Source: UBA11524 sp963617205 (GTDB taxonomy: Bacteria; Bacillota; Clostridia; Christensenellales; Aristaeellaceae). From it: 64,000 nucleotides of DNA. The notes beneath the pieces were generated by a model, which searched no databases, was not told where the DNA came from, and saw only the letters and a program-made list of their open reading frames with translations. The translations under genes and the position numbers were made by a program. Every line of letters begins with the position of its first letter. The stretch's first letter is position 1. Of the stretch, positions 24,147 to 31,827 are shown piece by piece. Location of the stretch: positions 1 to 64,000 of the forward strand of contig CAVEOA010000011.1 in assembly GCA_963617205.1 (NCBI GenBank), given 5' to 3'.

Positions 24147-24657
24147 GCTCTTCTGCGCCGACCTATCCATGAATCGACCGGGTTTTTCTATTCTTCATTG
24201 CGACACGGGAACGCGAACGGTAAAGCTGATTCGCAAGTCGGTTGTGGATAACAAAGGATATAAAGGCGGCAAAAAACCGCACGGTCAACGTCTTGCCGAA
24301 AACGCCGACGAATTGCGCTCTTACATGGATTCAGATATGGAGCTGATTTTCGTTCGCGAGCGCGGCTTCTATAAGAGCGCGACAGAGACCGAGGTGATTT
24401 TCAAAATGGTAGGAGTGTCTGATTTGTGCGCATGGCAGTACAAAAAGACATTCGAGGAGATTACGCCGACGGCAATCAAAAAGCTGCTGACAGGCAACGC
24501 CAAGGCAGAGAAGAGCGAGGTCGCCGCTGCGCTTGAGCCGTATGTCGGCAGGCAGGATTACGCTTTCGACGATGAATCCGATTCTGTCGCCGTCGGCATT
24601 GCATGGCTGATTCAACACGATTATTTAGACCTGCCGAAATTTGAAAAGGAGGAATAA
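24139..24657 (+). CDS. RuvC-like Holliday-junction resolvase, probable ATT start
   Basis: The first standard ATG is at 24169 (162 residues), but it has no ribosome binding site and cuts into the RuvC first strand. Reading from ATT 24139 gives VKLFCADLSMNRPGFSIL, which supplies the motif I Asp (CADLS). ATA 24133 is the alternative. In-frame TAG at 24115 blocks longer versions. GAAAGGGG at 24117-24124 is correctly placed. The rest fits: an acidic strand near ERGFYKS, then ITPTAIKKLLTGNAKAEKSE and DDESDSVAVGIAWL with the last Asp. It probably cleaves junctions made by the Sak4/SSB pathway. Confidence 0.7.
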   Translation: MVKLFCADLSMNRPGFSILHCDTGTRTVKLIRKSVVDNKGYKGGKKPHGQRLAENADELRSYMDSDMELIFVRERGFYKSATETEVIFKMVGVSDLCAWQYKKTFEEITPTAIKKLLTGNAKAEKSEVAAALEPYVGRQDYAFDDESDSVAVGIAWLIQHDYLDLPKFEKEE

Positions 24658-24660
24658 TCC

Positions 24661-25441
24661 ATGGCGGTTTACCTGACCGGCGATAAGCACGGCGATTATG
24701 CGGCTATCAAACATTTCTGTAAGGAGCAGCACACCGCCAAGGACGCGGACGTCATGATTGTGCTGGGCGACCACGGCACGCGGTTTTATCCGGATGACGA
24801 CGAACGGACGCTGAAAACGCTTGACATGCTTGAAGCGCTGCCGATTCGTTTTGTAATGATTCGCGGCAACCACGACCGGCGTCTGACGATTCGCTCTCGC
24901 CATGTCGTGTATAAGTACGTTAACTACGGCAATGGCGTTTCCGGCAATTTTTTACGTTGACGTGCGGTATCCGTCGATTCTCTATACGAACGAATACGGC
25001 GCTTACTTCTTTGCGAATCGTCCTGCATTCATTATAGGCGGCGCTTTTTCGATTGATAAGGAGCTGCGCCTGGCATGGGAAAAATCCGGCAGGGTCGATC
25101 ATCCGCTTTGGTTTGAAGACGAGCAGCTTACAGAAAACGAGCGAATTGCAGCAAAGGCAGAGTACATCGCTTTCACTGCCCTGCATAACAAGAAAAATAT
25201 TCTTTTGCTGACGCATACGTGTCCGCTGTCCGCTATACCTGCAATACCGCTAAAGGATTCCAATCTGACGACGGAGCGCTTTCTGGACGACGTCGCCGCC
25301 TATGAACCATCGCCCAATTTTCAGCCATGGTCGCATTGGTACTGCGGTCATTGGCACATTGACAGAATCAACGGAGCGTACCGGTTCCTGTACCACGACA
25401 TCATTCTGCTTGAACCTTATAAGGAGGTGCCAAATGTCTGA
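24661..25441 (+). pseudogene. Metallophosphoesterase split by a frameshift
   Basis: The first 99 codons (24661-24960) carry the metal-site motifs TGDKHGDY, VLGDHG and RGNHDRR. A second frame to 25441 carries the rest: IIGGAFSIDKELR, LTHTCP and YCGHWHID. The break lies at a run of six T (24948-24953). With five T the reading continues as GNFYVDVRYPSILYTNEYG, which is what the family has there. The fused product would be about 259 residues, normal for phage calcineurin-like phosphatases. This may be a genuine mutation, a sequencing error or a programmed +1 shift. Confidence 0.82.
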
Positions 25442-25781
25442 CTTGATGAACGAAATCCGCGATATTCGCGACCAACTAAACGATGTAATCGTACACCTGT
25501 CGCAAGAGGCGTGCCACGTAATGACGGCGAGCGAAATTGTCTCTCTCTGCCGTGATGAACAAAAGGTGGTTCAAACGCCGATTTGGGTTGAAGACGATGG
25601 CGGCAATGTATGGGCGGCGGTTCTGGACCATTTTGACGACCATATTTGCGCGGTTTTCGGCGTCGACTTGTCCCTTGATTTCAAGGACTATGAGAAAACA
25701 TGGATTGCGTGGAACAAAAATCCGCTATTGTTTAAACACCCTGTTTTTTTCGATGAAAAGAGACCTAAAAGGGCGGTCTGA
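25434..25781 (+). CDS. Hypothetical protein, 115 residues
   Basis: ATG 25434 follows AAGGAGGTG and overlaps the end of the phosphoesterase. The first 35 residues are helical (LMNEIRDIRDQLNDVIVHLS) and the rest is acidic and aromatic. No family is recognised. Confidence 0.6.
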   Translation: MSDLMNEIRDIRDQLNDVIVHLSQEACHVMTASEIVSLCRDEQKVVQTPIWVEDDGGNVWAAVLDHFDDHICAVFGVDLSLDFKDYEKTWIAWNKNPLLFKHPVFFDEKRPKRAV

Positions 25782-25864
25782 CAAAGCGTATGGGAATTAT
25801 TCCTCTGAACTGTTTTCGTCGATTTTAGCCCTAAAAACGCCAATAAAATAAGGAGGTTTTGGCA

Positions 25865-26053
25865 ATGGTTCAAAGCTACCCTCTCCCCGACAATCGCGCT
25901 CTCTATATAATTACTCCGAGCAACACCGAAATCCTGAACCTGAAGATTGCCGCACTGATTGCTGAATCAATGGAAAAATCCGAGACGCCATTTGAAGCGA
26001 CAATTTGGGAGGTTCGCAACTTCCGCGCTCCTCAAGGCGCAGACGATGCATAA
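25865..26053 (+). CDS. Small hypothetical protein, 62 residues
   Basis: ATG 25865 follows AAGGAGG at ideal distance. The sequence has ALYIITPSNTEILNLKIAAL and an amphipathic helix, and ends in a short polar tail. It is soluble and not recognised. It follows an 83-base gap rich in A and T that may hold a promoter. Confidence 0.55.
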   Translation: MVQSYPLPDNRALYIITPSNTEILNLKIAALIAESMEKSETPFEATIWEVRNFRAPQGADDA

Positions 26054-26068
26054 GGAGGCGGCAAAACG

Positions 26069-26392
26069 ATGGCGTACTTCACCCGAACGCGTGTCCCTTA
26101 TCCGCTGCGCAAATTGGCGCTTGAGTATCACCAATATCACGGAGATGATAATCCTCGCGTTATTGCTTTGCTGACTTATGTCGGCAAGGATTATGACGTT
26201 CCTGTGATTCTGACGCGCTTTACCGACCGTCAGACCGGCGACCGCATGTGCACCCTGCTTGACGTTGTCGGCTGCAAAACCAAATGCGCTTATGTTGTCG
26301 AGGAGGAATACATGACCTGTTTGGTGCAGGATGAAGCGAACATGATTTATCGCTGGAAATGCATTATGGCGGCTGAACAGGAGGATTTGTGA
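26069..26392 (+). CDS. Hypothetical protein, 107 residues
   Basis: The ATG follows AAGGAGGCGG. The protein is beta-rich with a central YDVPVILTRFTDRQTGDRMC stretch and several Cys residues without clear spacing. Function unknown. Confidence 0.55.
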   Translation: MAYFTRTRVPYPLRKLALEYHQYHGDDNPRVIALLTYVGKDYDVPVILTRFTDRQTGDRMCTLLDVVGCKTKCAYVVEEEYMTCLVQDEANMIYRWKCIMAAEQEDL

Positions 26393-26455
26393 CCAACTTA
26401 TTCTCGAATCGCTCCATGACTGCGCCAAGACATATGATATGAAGGAGAATTATCC

Positions 26456-26611
26456 ATGAGCTTTGAAGCTGCGTTTTTTCTGGTCGTGTTTGTGATTCCG
26501 ATTTCTCTCGGCCTTTTCCTCCATTTCTGGGGGTGGGTGACAGAATGCAGATTCTGGCGGCATCGCAAAACACAAGGCGATTATTTCCGCGAATGGCTAA
26601 AGGGGGCATAA
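26456..26611 (+). CDS. 51-residue predicted membrane protein
   Basis: ATG 26456 follows GAAGGAGAA. Residues 4-28 form one membrane helix (AAFFLVVFVIPISLGLFLHF), followed by a basic-aromatic cytoplasmic tail (CRFWRHRKTQ). The stop is 2 bases before the next start. This is the third tiny membrane protein of the element. Function unknown. Confidence 0.55.
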   Translation: MSFEAAFFLVVFVIPISLGLFLHFWGWVTECRFWRHRKTQGDYFREWLKGA

Positions 26612-26613
26612 TA

Positions 26614-26847
26614 ATGGGAGACCGCAAAATCAACCGGATGCATCGCCTTTATGGCGGCAGCGAATATTGCTGCGCCGATTGCTCCAACTTCGTCACGCGC
26701 CTGAACGGTTACTATAAGTGCGCCGTTTATGGCATCGGTAACGGCAGGGCGACCGACTGGTGCGGTTCGTATCCAGCTTGTGGCCATTATAATCAACCTC
26801 GCCGCAAAGGCGAAACGCCTGTTCATTTCCTTTGCAAACACCGCTAA
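26614..26847 (+). CDS. Small Cys-rich protein
   Basis: A 77-residue protein with CCADCSNF, then YKCAVYG, DWCGSYPACG and a final CKHR. The spacing suggests a metal- or cluster-binding miniprotein, as often seen in phage early regions. ATG 26614 has GGGGG 4 bases upstream. Confidence 0.55.
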   Translation: MGDRKINRMHRLYGGSEYCCADCSNFVTRLNGYYKCAVYGIGNGRATDWCGSYPACGHYNQPRRKGETPVHFLCKHR

Positions 26848-26865
26848 GAAAGGGGCTGTTGCCTG

Positions 26866-27126
26866 TTGATTCGCCTTGACACCCAATCCGGCGTGCCTTA
26901 TAATAAAGGCGCGGACCTTGACAACTTGCCAAATCAACGGTTAGCCGTATCCATCGACGAAACGGCGGCTCTCCTGTCCATCTCGCGCCCTGTCGCTTAC
27001 GAGCTTACAAAGCGCCGCGATTTCCCTTGCTTTCGCATCGGCAAGCGCGTCCTTGTCAACGTTCGTGCCTTACAGGGCTGGCTGGATGAACAGGTTGCCG
27101 CCACGCAAGGAGGATACGATGAATAA
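26866..27126 (+). CDS. xis: Excisionase-family DNA-binding protein
   Basis: An 86-residue protein from TTG 26866, with AAAGGGG 9 bases upstream. Residues 27-80 (LAVSIDETAALLSISRPVAY, then ELTKRRDFPCFRIGKRVLVN) form the winged HTH_17 domain of Tn916 Xis-like excisionases. It overlaps the integrase start by 8 bases, so the pair is coupled. It directs the integrase toward excision. Confidence 0.85.
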   Translation: MIRLDTQSGVPYNKGADLDNLPNQRLAVSIDETAALLSISRPVAYELTKRRDFPCFRIGKRVLVNVRALQGWLDEQVAATQGGYDE

Positions 27127-28234
27127 CAAGCACAACATCCGGCAGCGTCCCAACGGCACATGGGAAGCGCGGTTCACCGCCAACGGCAAGCGCATGTCGG
27201 TTTACGGCAAAACCAAGAGAGAAGTTGCTGAAAAGCTGAACCGCCGCCGAGCCGAGGTTGAGTTTCACCTCTATCAGCCCTCGACCGGTTCGCCGACTTT
27301 TGCCGAATGGCTGACGACATGGCTGAACAGCTATTGTCTGTCCATCAAGGATTCGACACGCTATAAATACCTGACCGACATCAGAACCCATATTGCGCCC
27401 GCGCTTGGGAGCATTCCTCTAACAAAGCTGGATGGTAGCTCCATCCAGTCTTTTTATAACCGCGAATTAAAGAACGGCTCGTCTCCTAAATCTATCAAGA
27501 ATTTTCACGGCGTTGTCCACAAGTCGCTTGCGCAGGCGGTAAAGCTCCGTCTGATTCTGATAAACCCTGCTGAAGCCTGTGTTCTGCCGCGTATTATTCG
27601 CCGCGAAATGACGCCTGTTCCAAGCAATCAAATCGCTGCTTTCCTATCAGCTATCCGCAATAGCCCTTATGCCGACTTCTACTTCGTCATGCTTTTTACA
27701 GGACTTCGCCGCTCTGAGCTAATCGGCCTGACGTGGGATTGCATCGATTTCAACAAAGGCACCATCCGCGTTTACCGTCAGTGGATGCTCGACCAAGCCA
27801 CCCGTGCCTACCGTTTCACATCCCTGAAGAACAATAAGGAGCGCACATTCCGCCCTGCGCCAAGCGTGCTCGATGCCCTTCGCCGCGTCCAGCGCACACA
27901 AATCGCCAACCGTCTTGCCGCTGGAAGCGCGTGGACAAACACAGAGAACTTCGTTTTCACAGGCAAAAACGGCAGTTTTCTTCACAGCAACACCGTCTAT
28001 TGCGACTTCAAGCGGCTCATTGTCGCCGCCTGTTTTAACCCATCTACCCGTCTGCACGACTTGCGCCACACCTTTGCAACGCTTTCCATCCAGAACGGCA
28101 CGGACATCAAGACCATCTCCGAAACCCTCGGTCACGCCACCACTGCCTTTACCATGGATGTCTACGGGCACGTGTCCGAACAGATGCAATATAACGCGTC
28201 CAACCGCATGGAGCAGTTCATTCAATCCCTGTAA
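27119..28234 (+). CDS. int: Tyrosine integrase, Tn916/phage type
   Basis: A 371-residue integrase. An N-terminal arm-binding fold (GTWEARFTANGKRMSVYGKT) is followed by a SAM-like domain and the catalytic domain. Catalytic Arg is near 198 (TGLRRSEL), Lys in SLKNNKERT, HDLRHT near 313, GHATTAFT and the Tyr near 348 (MDVYGH). ATG 27119 follows AAGGAGG. It is the last rightward gene of the element, so the right attachment site should lie just downstream, before the chromosomal regulator genes. Confidence 0.93.
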   Translation: MNNKHNIRQRPNGTWEARFTANGKRMSVYGKTKREVAEKLNRRRAEVEFHLYQPSTGSPTFAEWLTTWLNSYCLSIKDSTRYKYLTDIRTHIAPALGSIPLTKLDGSSIQSFYNRELKNGSSPKSIKNFHGVVHKSLAQAVKLRLILINPAEACVLPRIIRREMTPVPSNQIAAFLSAIRNSPYADFYFVMLFTGLRRSELIGLTWDCIDFNKGTIRVYRQWMLDQATRAYRFTSLKNNKERTFRPAPSVLDALRRVQRTQIANRLAAGSAWTNTENFVFTGKNGSFLHSNTVYCDFKRLIVAACFNPSTRLHDLRHTFATLSIQNGTDIKTISETLGHATTAFTMDVYGHVSEQMQYNASNRMEQFIQSL

Positions 28235-28641
28235 TAATGGGGTGCGATTGGGGTAAACCCATCTTCTTCACTCCTCTCAATGTCGGTAATTACAACGCTT
28301 TGCGGGTTTCAGAGCCGCACAATCACAAGGGACAGCGTCCCTGCTGGGGGTTTGGGGCAACGCCCCAATCAAAACGGCATCAGTCTACTATGCAGATGAA
28401 ATCAACCATTCAGGCGCAGGCAGCGAAGCGTCCCTGCCAGTAACTATAGAAGCAACTACTTCCGAACATCTGCTTTTTACAGGCGCCTATAGCAGCAGCC
28501 GCTTCCGAACACCTTCTTTACTATTCTCCATGGCAGCACCGCACAATTCAGCGGCGCAACCTCCTTTGTGCGGCATTGCCCGAAAGAAAATATTTGTGGC
28601 TTTTTCGTGAAGCATTTATGACGTTTTGATGTCGGATTGAC
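28235..28641. other. Intergenic element-chromosome junction region
   Basis: No gene is seen here. Right after the integrase there are two compact hairpins (AGGGAC/GTCCCT at 28328-28342 and TTGGGGC/GCCCCAA at 28352-28368), a 10-bp direct repeat CTTCCGAACA (28459-28468 and 28502-28511) and an inverted repeat CCGCACAA/TTGTGCGG (28539-28546 and 28566-28573). The attachment core should lie here, but the left end of the element is not in view, so no core sequence can be defined. Confidence 0.55.
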
Positions 28642-28670
28642 TTGATTTTTTTCATATTTTCCGGTAAAAT
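28642..28670 (+). promoter_or_regulatory. Sigma-A promoter for the two-component operon
   Basis: TTGATT at 28642-28647, 17-base spacer, TAAAAT at 28665-28670. It lies 44 bases before the response regulator ATG. Confidence 0.6.
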
Positions 28671-28713
28671 GGAGTCGGCTGTAATCTGGAAAATGTGATC
28701 GAGGTGAACCGGG

Positions 28714-29406
28714 ATGGGAACGCGAATTTTGCTGGTGGATGATGAGCCGCTGATGCTCAAGGGGCTGACGTACACGCTCGAACAGGACGGCTACGAAACC
28801 GATACCGCCGTAGACGGTCAGGAGGCGCTCGACCTTTTCCGCGAAAACAGCTATGATTTGGTGCTGCTGGACGTGATGCTGCCGAAGATTGACGGTCTGA
28901 GCGTCTGCCAGCGCATCCGCGAAAGCTCAAACGTGCCGATTATCATGCTGACCGCCAAGGGCGAGGACATGGACAAGATTCTCGGTCTGGAGTACGGCGC
29001 GGATGACTACATGACAAAGCCGTTCAATATTCTGGAGGTTCGTGCGCGCATCCGCTCGGTGCTCCGCCGTACCGGCAGCCAGCCGATGCATGCACAGAAA
29101 ATCATCCGTGTGCATGACATGGAGGTCAACCTGCTCAAGCGTACCGTCACCTTAGGCGGCAATGAGCTTCGCCTGACTGCCAAGGAGTTCGACCTGCTGC
29201 AGCTCTTCATCACAAACCGCGGACGTCCGTTCTCCCGGCGGGAAATGCATGACGCCGTATGGAAGCAGGATGATTACGCCGGCGATGCTCGCACCGTTGA
29301 CGTGCATATCCGCCGCCTGCGCGAAAAAATCGAACGTGATCCGGATAAGCCGGAATTCATCTTCACGAAATGGAAGGTGGGTTACTATTTCACCGACAAG
29401 GACTGA
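28714..29406 (+). CDS. OmpR/PhoB-type response regulator
   Basis: A 230-residue regulator. The receiver domain has LLVDDEPLM, the phosphorylated Asp in LVLLDVMLPKIDG, T in IIMLTAKG and K in YMTKPFN. The C-terminal winged helix includes LTAKEFDLLQLF and DVHIRRLREKIE. GAGGTG lies 8 bases before the ATG. It is cotranscribed with the kinase and two lipoproteins. Confidence 0.94.
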   Translation: MGTRILLVDDEPLMLKGLTYTLEQDGYETDTAVDGQEALDLFRENSYDLVLLDVMLPKIDGLSVCQRIRESSNVPIIMLTAKGEDMDKILGLEYGADDYMTKPFNILEVRARIRSVLRRTGSQPMHAQKIIRVHDMEVNLLKRTVTLGGNELRLTAKEFDLLQLFITNRGRPFSRREMHDAVWKQDDYAGDARTVDVHIRRLREKIERDPDKPEFIFTKWKVGYYFTDKD

Positions 29407-29461
29407 CCGTCATTTATTCGCATCGCTCCGGCGCGGCGCATCGTCTCTCCGCTGGAAGCTG

Positions 29462-30850
29462 ATGCTGACGTTTCTGCTCGTCATCGGCGCATCGTTCGCC
29501 GTGATGGCTTCCATCATGATTCAGCTTGTCAGCAATACCCTGTTTGAACAGCGCACCCGTCAGGCCACACGCTCGCTTGAGCAGCTGGCCTCGTCGGCTG
29601 CGCCTTTTTTTGCCTCCGCGCAAACGGACAGCCTTTCCGAGCTGCTCCGGACGCAATCCGGCGAGCTTGGCGGGCGTCTGCTCGCGGTCGATGCAGACGG
29701 CAAGGTGCAGCTGGACACGTTCGGCGAAAAGAGCGGTCAGCGGCTGAGTCTGCCGGAAACGGTTGCGGTGCTGGTGCACGGCGAAAGCTCCGCGTTCGGT
29801 CTCCACCGCACGGAGGATTCGTACATCGTCGTTGCCGCAGCCGTGATGGTGTCGGAAGGAAATCGGCTGGGTGCGCTCGTGCTGTCGCTGCCCGTGGATG
29901 AGCTGCAAACGGCGCTTGAAACCATCACGCACCAAATGCTGGCGATTTTCATCGTGACGGCGGCATGCGCCATGGCAGCGGCGCTTGTGCTGTCCGGCAG
30001 GCTGACGCGCCCTGTCAAGGCGCTGACGGCGACCATTCGGCGCATGGGAGGCGGCGATTTGAGCGCGCGTGTCAGCGTCCGCACATCGGGTGAGCTTCGT
30101 GAGCTGGCAGACAGCTACAACGCCATGGCAGAGCAGCTTGAGCATCTCGACGCCAGCCGCAGCCAGTTCGTTTCCGATGCCTCGCATGAGCTGAAAACGC
30201 CGCTTGCAACCATGAAGGTGCTGCTGGAAAGCATGATTTACCAGCCGGACATGCCGGAAGAGCTTCGTGCGGAGTTCATGCAGGACATCAACCATGAAAT
30301 CGACCGGCTGAACACCATCATCACCGACCTGCTGACGCTCACGCGTGAGGACAGTCAGGGCGAACCCCTGCATGCGGAGCGCTTTGACGTGTCCGCGCTG
30401 GCTGATGAAACCGTGCACACCCTGCGCACGAACGCATCGCAGAAATCGCAGATGCTGACAGCTGACATCGAGCCGGACATCGAGCTGCTCGGCGACCGCA
30501 GCAAGCTGGCACAGGCGTTCTACAACCTGACCGACAACGCCGTCAAGTACACCCCCGAAGGCGGGCACATCTCTGTAACGCTCCGCAGGGACGGCGCACA
30601 GGCGGTTTTCACCGTGCAGGATGACGGCATCGGCATTCCGCCCGAAGACCAGAAACACATTTTCGATCGCTTCTACCGTGTGGACAAGGCTCGTTCGCGT
30701 GAAACAGGCGGCACCGGACTCGGGCTGTCCATCGTCCGGCAGATGGTCGCGCTGCACGGCGGCACGGTCGAGGTGTCCTCATCGGTCGGGCACGGCTCCA
30801 CCTTCACCGTTCATCTGCCGCTGTCCGGAAAGGGAGGCGAACAGGCATGA
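29462..30850 (+). CDS. Sensor histidine kinase
   Basis: From ATG 29462 the protein has 462 residues: a first membrane helix (MLTFLLVIGASFAVMASIMI), an extracellular sensor region, a second helix (MLAIFIVTAACAMAAALVLS), HAMP, the phosphoacceptor His in SDASHELKTPLA, and the ATPase boxes (N in FYNLTDNAVKYTPEG, DDGIGIPPED, GGTGLGLSIV). The natural start may be upstream. An in-frame ATT at 29387 preceded by GGAAGGTGG would add 25 residues including the typical RRGASSLRWKL. No ATG, GTG or TTG with a good site exists between. Confidence 0.9.
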   Translation: MLTFLLVIGASFAVMASIMIQLVSNTLFEQRTRQATRSLEQLASSAAPFFASAQTDSLSELLRTQSGELGGRLLAVDADGKVQLDTFGEKSGQRLSLPETVAVLVHGESSAFGLHRTEDSYIVVAAAVMVSEGNRLGALVLSLPVDELQTALETITHQMLAIFIVTAACAMAAALVLSGRLTRPVKALTATIRRMGGGDLSARVSVRTSGELRELADSYNAMAEQLEHLDASRSQFVSDASHELKTPLATMKVLLESMIYQPDMPEELRAEFMQDINHEIDRLNTIITDLLTLTREDSQGEPLHAERFDVSALADETVHTLRTNASQKSQMLTADIEPDIELLGDRSKLAQAFYNLTDNAVKYTPEGGHISVTLRRDGAQAVFTVQDDGIGIPPEDQKHIFDRFYRVDKARSRETGGTGLGLSIVRQMVALHGGTVEVSSSVGHGSTFTVHLPLSGKGGEQA

Positions 30851-31827
30851 AGAAGCTCCGTTTCCCTGCGCTGCTGCTGATTTTGCTCCTGCTGACCGGC
30901 TGCACCTCCGAACCGCTCGCGCCCTTGTCCGTGACGAGCGCGCCGCAGGAGGATGACGTTCCCGCGCCCGAAAGCAGCACCGCCGACATCGAGCAGCAAT
31001 CCGTCCTCTGGTTTCGCTTCGGAGATGAGCCGCTGCTCGCCGCTGAGGAACACACCATCAGCCGTTTGCCGAACGAATCCTACGAAACGGCGCTGCTGAA
31101 GGCGCTTCTCTCAGGACCAGTTCTCGGCAGCGCAAGCCTCACGGCGCTGTTTCCGAGCGGCACGCGCGTTGTATCTACTGTCCGGCAGGATGATCTGCTG
31201 TTCGTCACGCTCTCCAGTCAAATCATGAACCGCCTGAGCGACGAGCCGGAAAATTGGCGCAGCGATGCTTCCTGGCGGACAGAAATCCCGCTCCGGCGGC
31301 AGCTTGCCATGCAGAGCATCGCCGCAACCATCACCGAAAACACGACTGTGCAGCAAATCGTCATCCTGGTCGAGCCGAATGGCGATGTGACCGACTCCAT
31401 CCGTCTGCGGCAAACCTATTACACTTTGGACAGTGCCGATTCATCGCTTGCCGAACCGCTCGTGCGTGACGAATCGCTGCTGCTGACCCCCGCAAACACG
31501 CTGAACGTCATCCTGACGCTGCTGAAATCGCAGGATTACGCACGCCTGTACCGCTATGTTGCCCAGGAAGACCCGGATACCGGCGAGGACAAGCCCTCCT
31601 CCGATGCATTTGCCGAGGCGCTCCACGCATCCGCCGCGCTTGTGTCGTTCTCCGTCTCCGGCGGCAATGTATTCGGTTCGCAGGCGGTCTTCACCCTCAG
31701 CGGTCTGACCACGAAGAACGGCATGGATCGAACGATTTCCGGAAGGGTCGTCCATCTCTGCCGGAAAAACGGGATCTGGCAGATTTCGTTTTCTCAGCTG
31801 CTCGCTCTTGTGGAGGAAACGACATGA
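30847..31827 (+). CDS. GerMN-domain lipoprotein
   Basis: A 326-residue protein with signal peptide MKKLRFPALLLILLLLTGC (lipobox LTGC). The middle (ALLKALLSGPVLGSASLTAL, then FPSGTRVVSTVRQDDLLFVT) is a GerMN domain, known from spore germination GerM and actinobacterial LpqB. It is predicted to be tethered outside the membrane. It overlaps the kinase stop (ATGA) and is followed by another lipoprotein, so it probably acts with the kinase to sense or shape the envelope. Confidence 0.8.
   Translation: MKKLRFPALLLILLLLTGCTSEPLAPLSVTSAPQEDDVPAPESSTADIEQQSVLWFRFGDEPLLAAEEHTISRLPNESYETALLKALLSGPVLGSASLTALFPSGTRVVSTVRQDDLLFVTLSSQIMNRLSDEPENWRSDASWRTEIPLRRQLAMQSIAATITENTTVQQIVILVEPNGDVTDSIRLRQTYYTLDSADSSLAEPLVRDESLLLTPANTLNVILTLLKSQDYARLYRYVAQEDPDTGEDKPSSDAFAEALHASAALVSFSVSGGNVFGSQAVFTLSGLTTKNGMDRTISGRVVHLCRKNGIWQISFSQLLALVEETT

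Noticed and set aside
24902..25441. Second half of the phosphoesterase as an independent gene
   Set aside because: Its start codon region is the overlap of the first half in another frame, it lacks a ribosome binding site, and its motifs complete the first half.
26389..26442. 17-codon GTG frame between two small genes
   Set aside because: GGAGG is present but very close, the product is tiny and not hydrophobic, and there is no other support.
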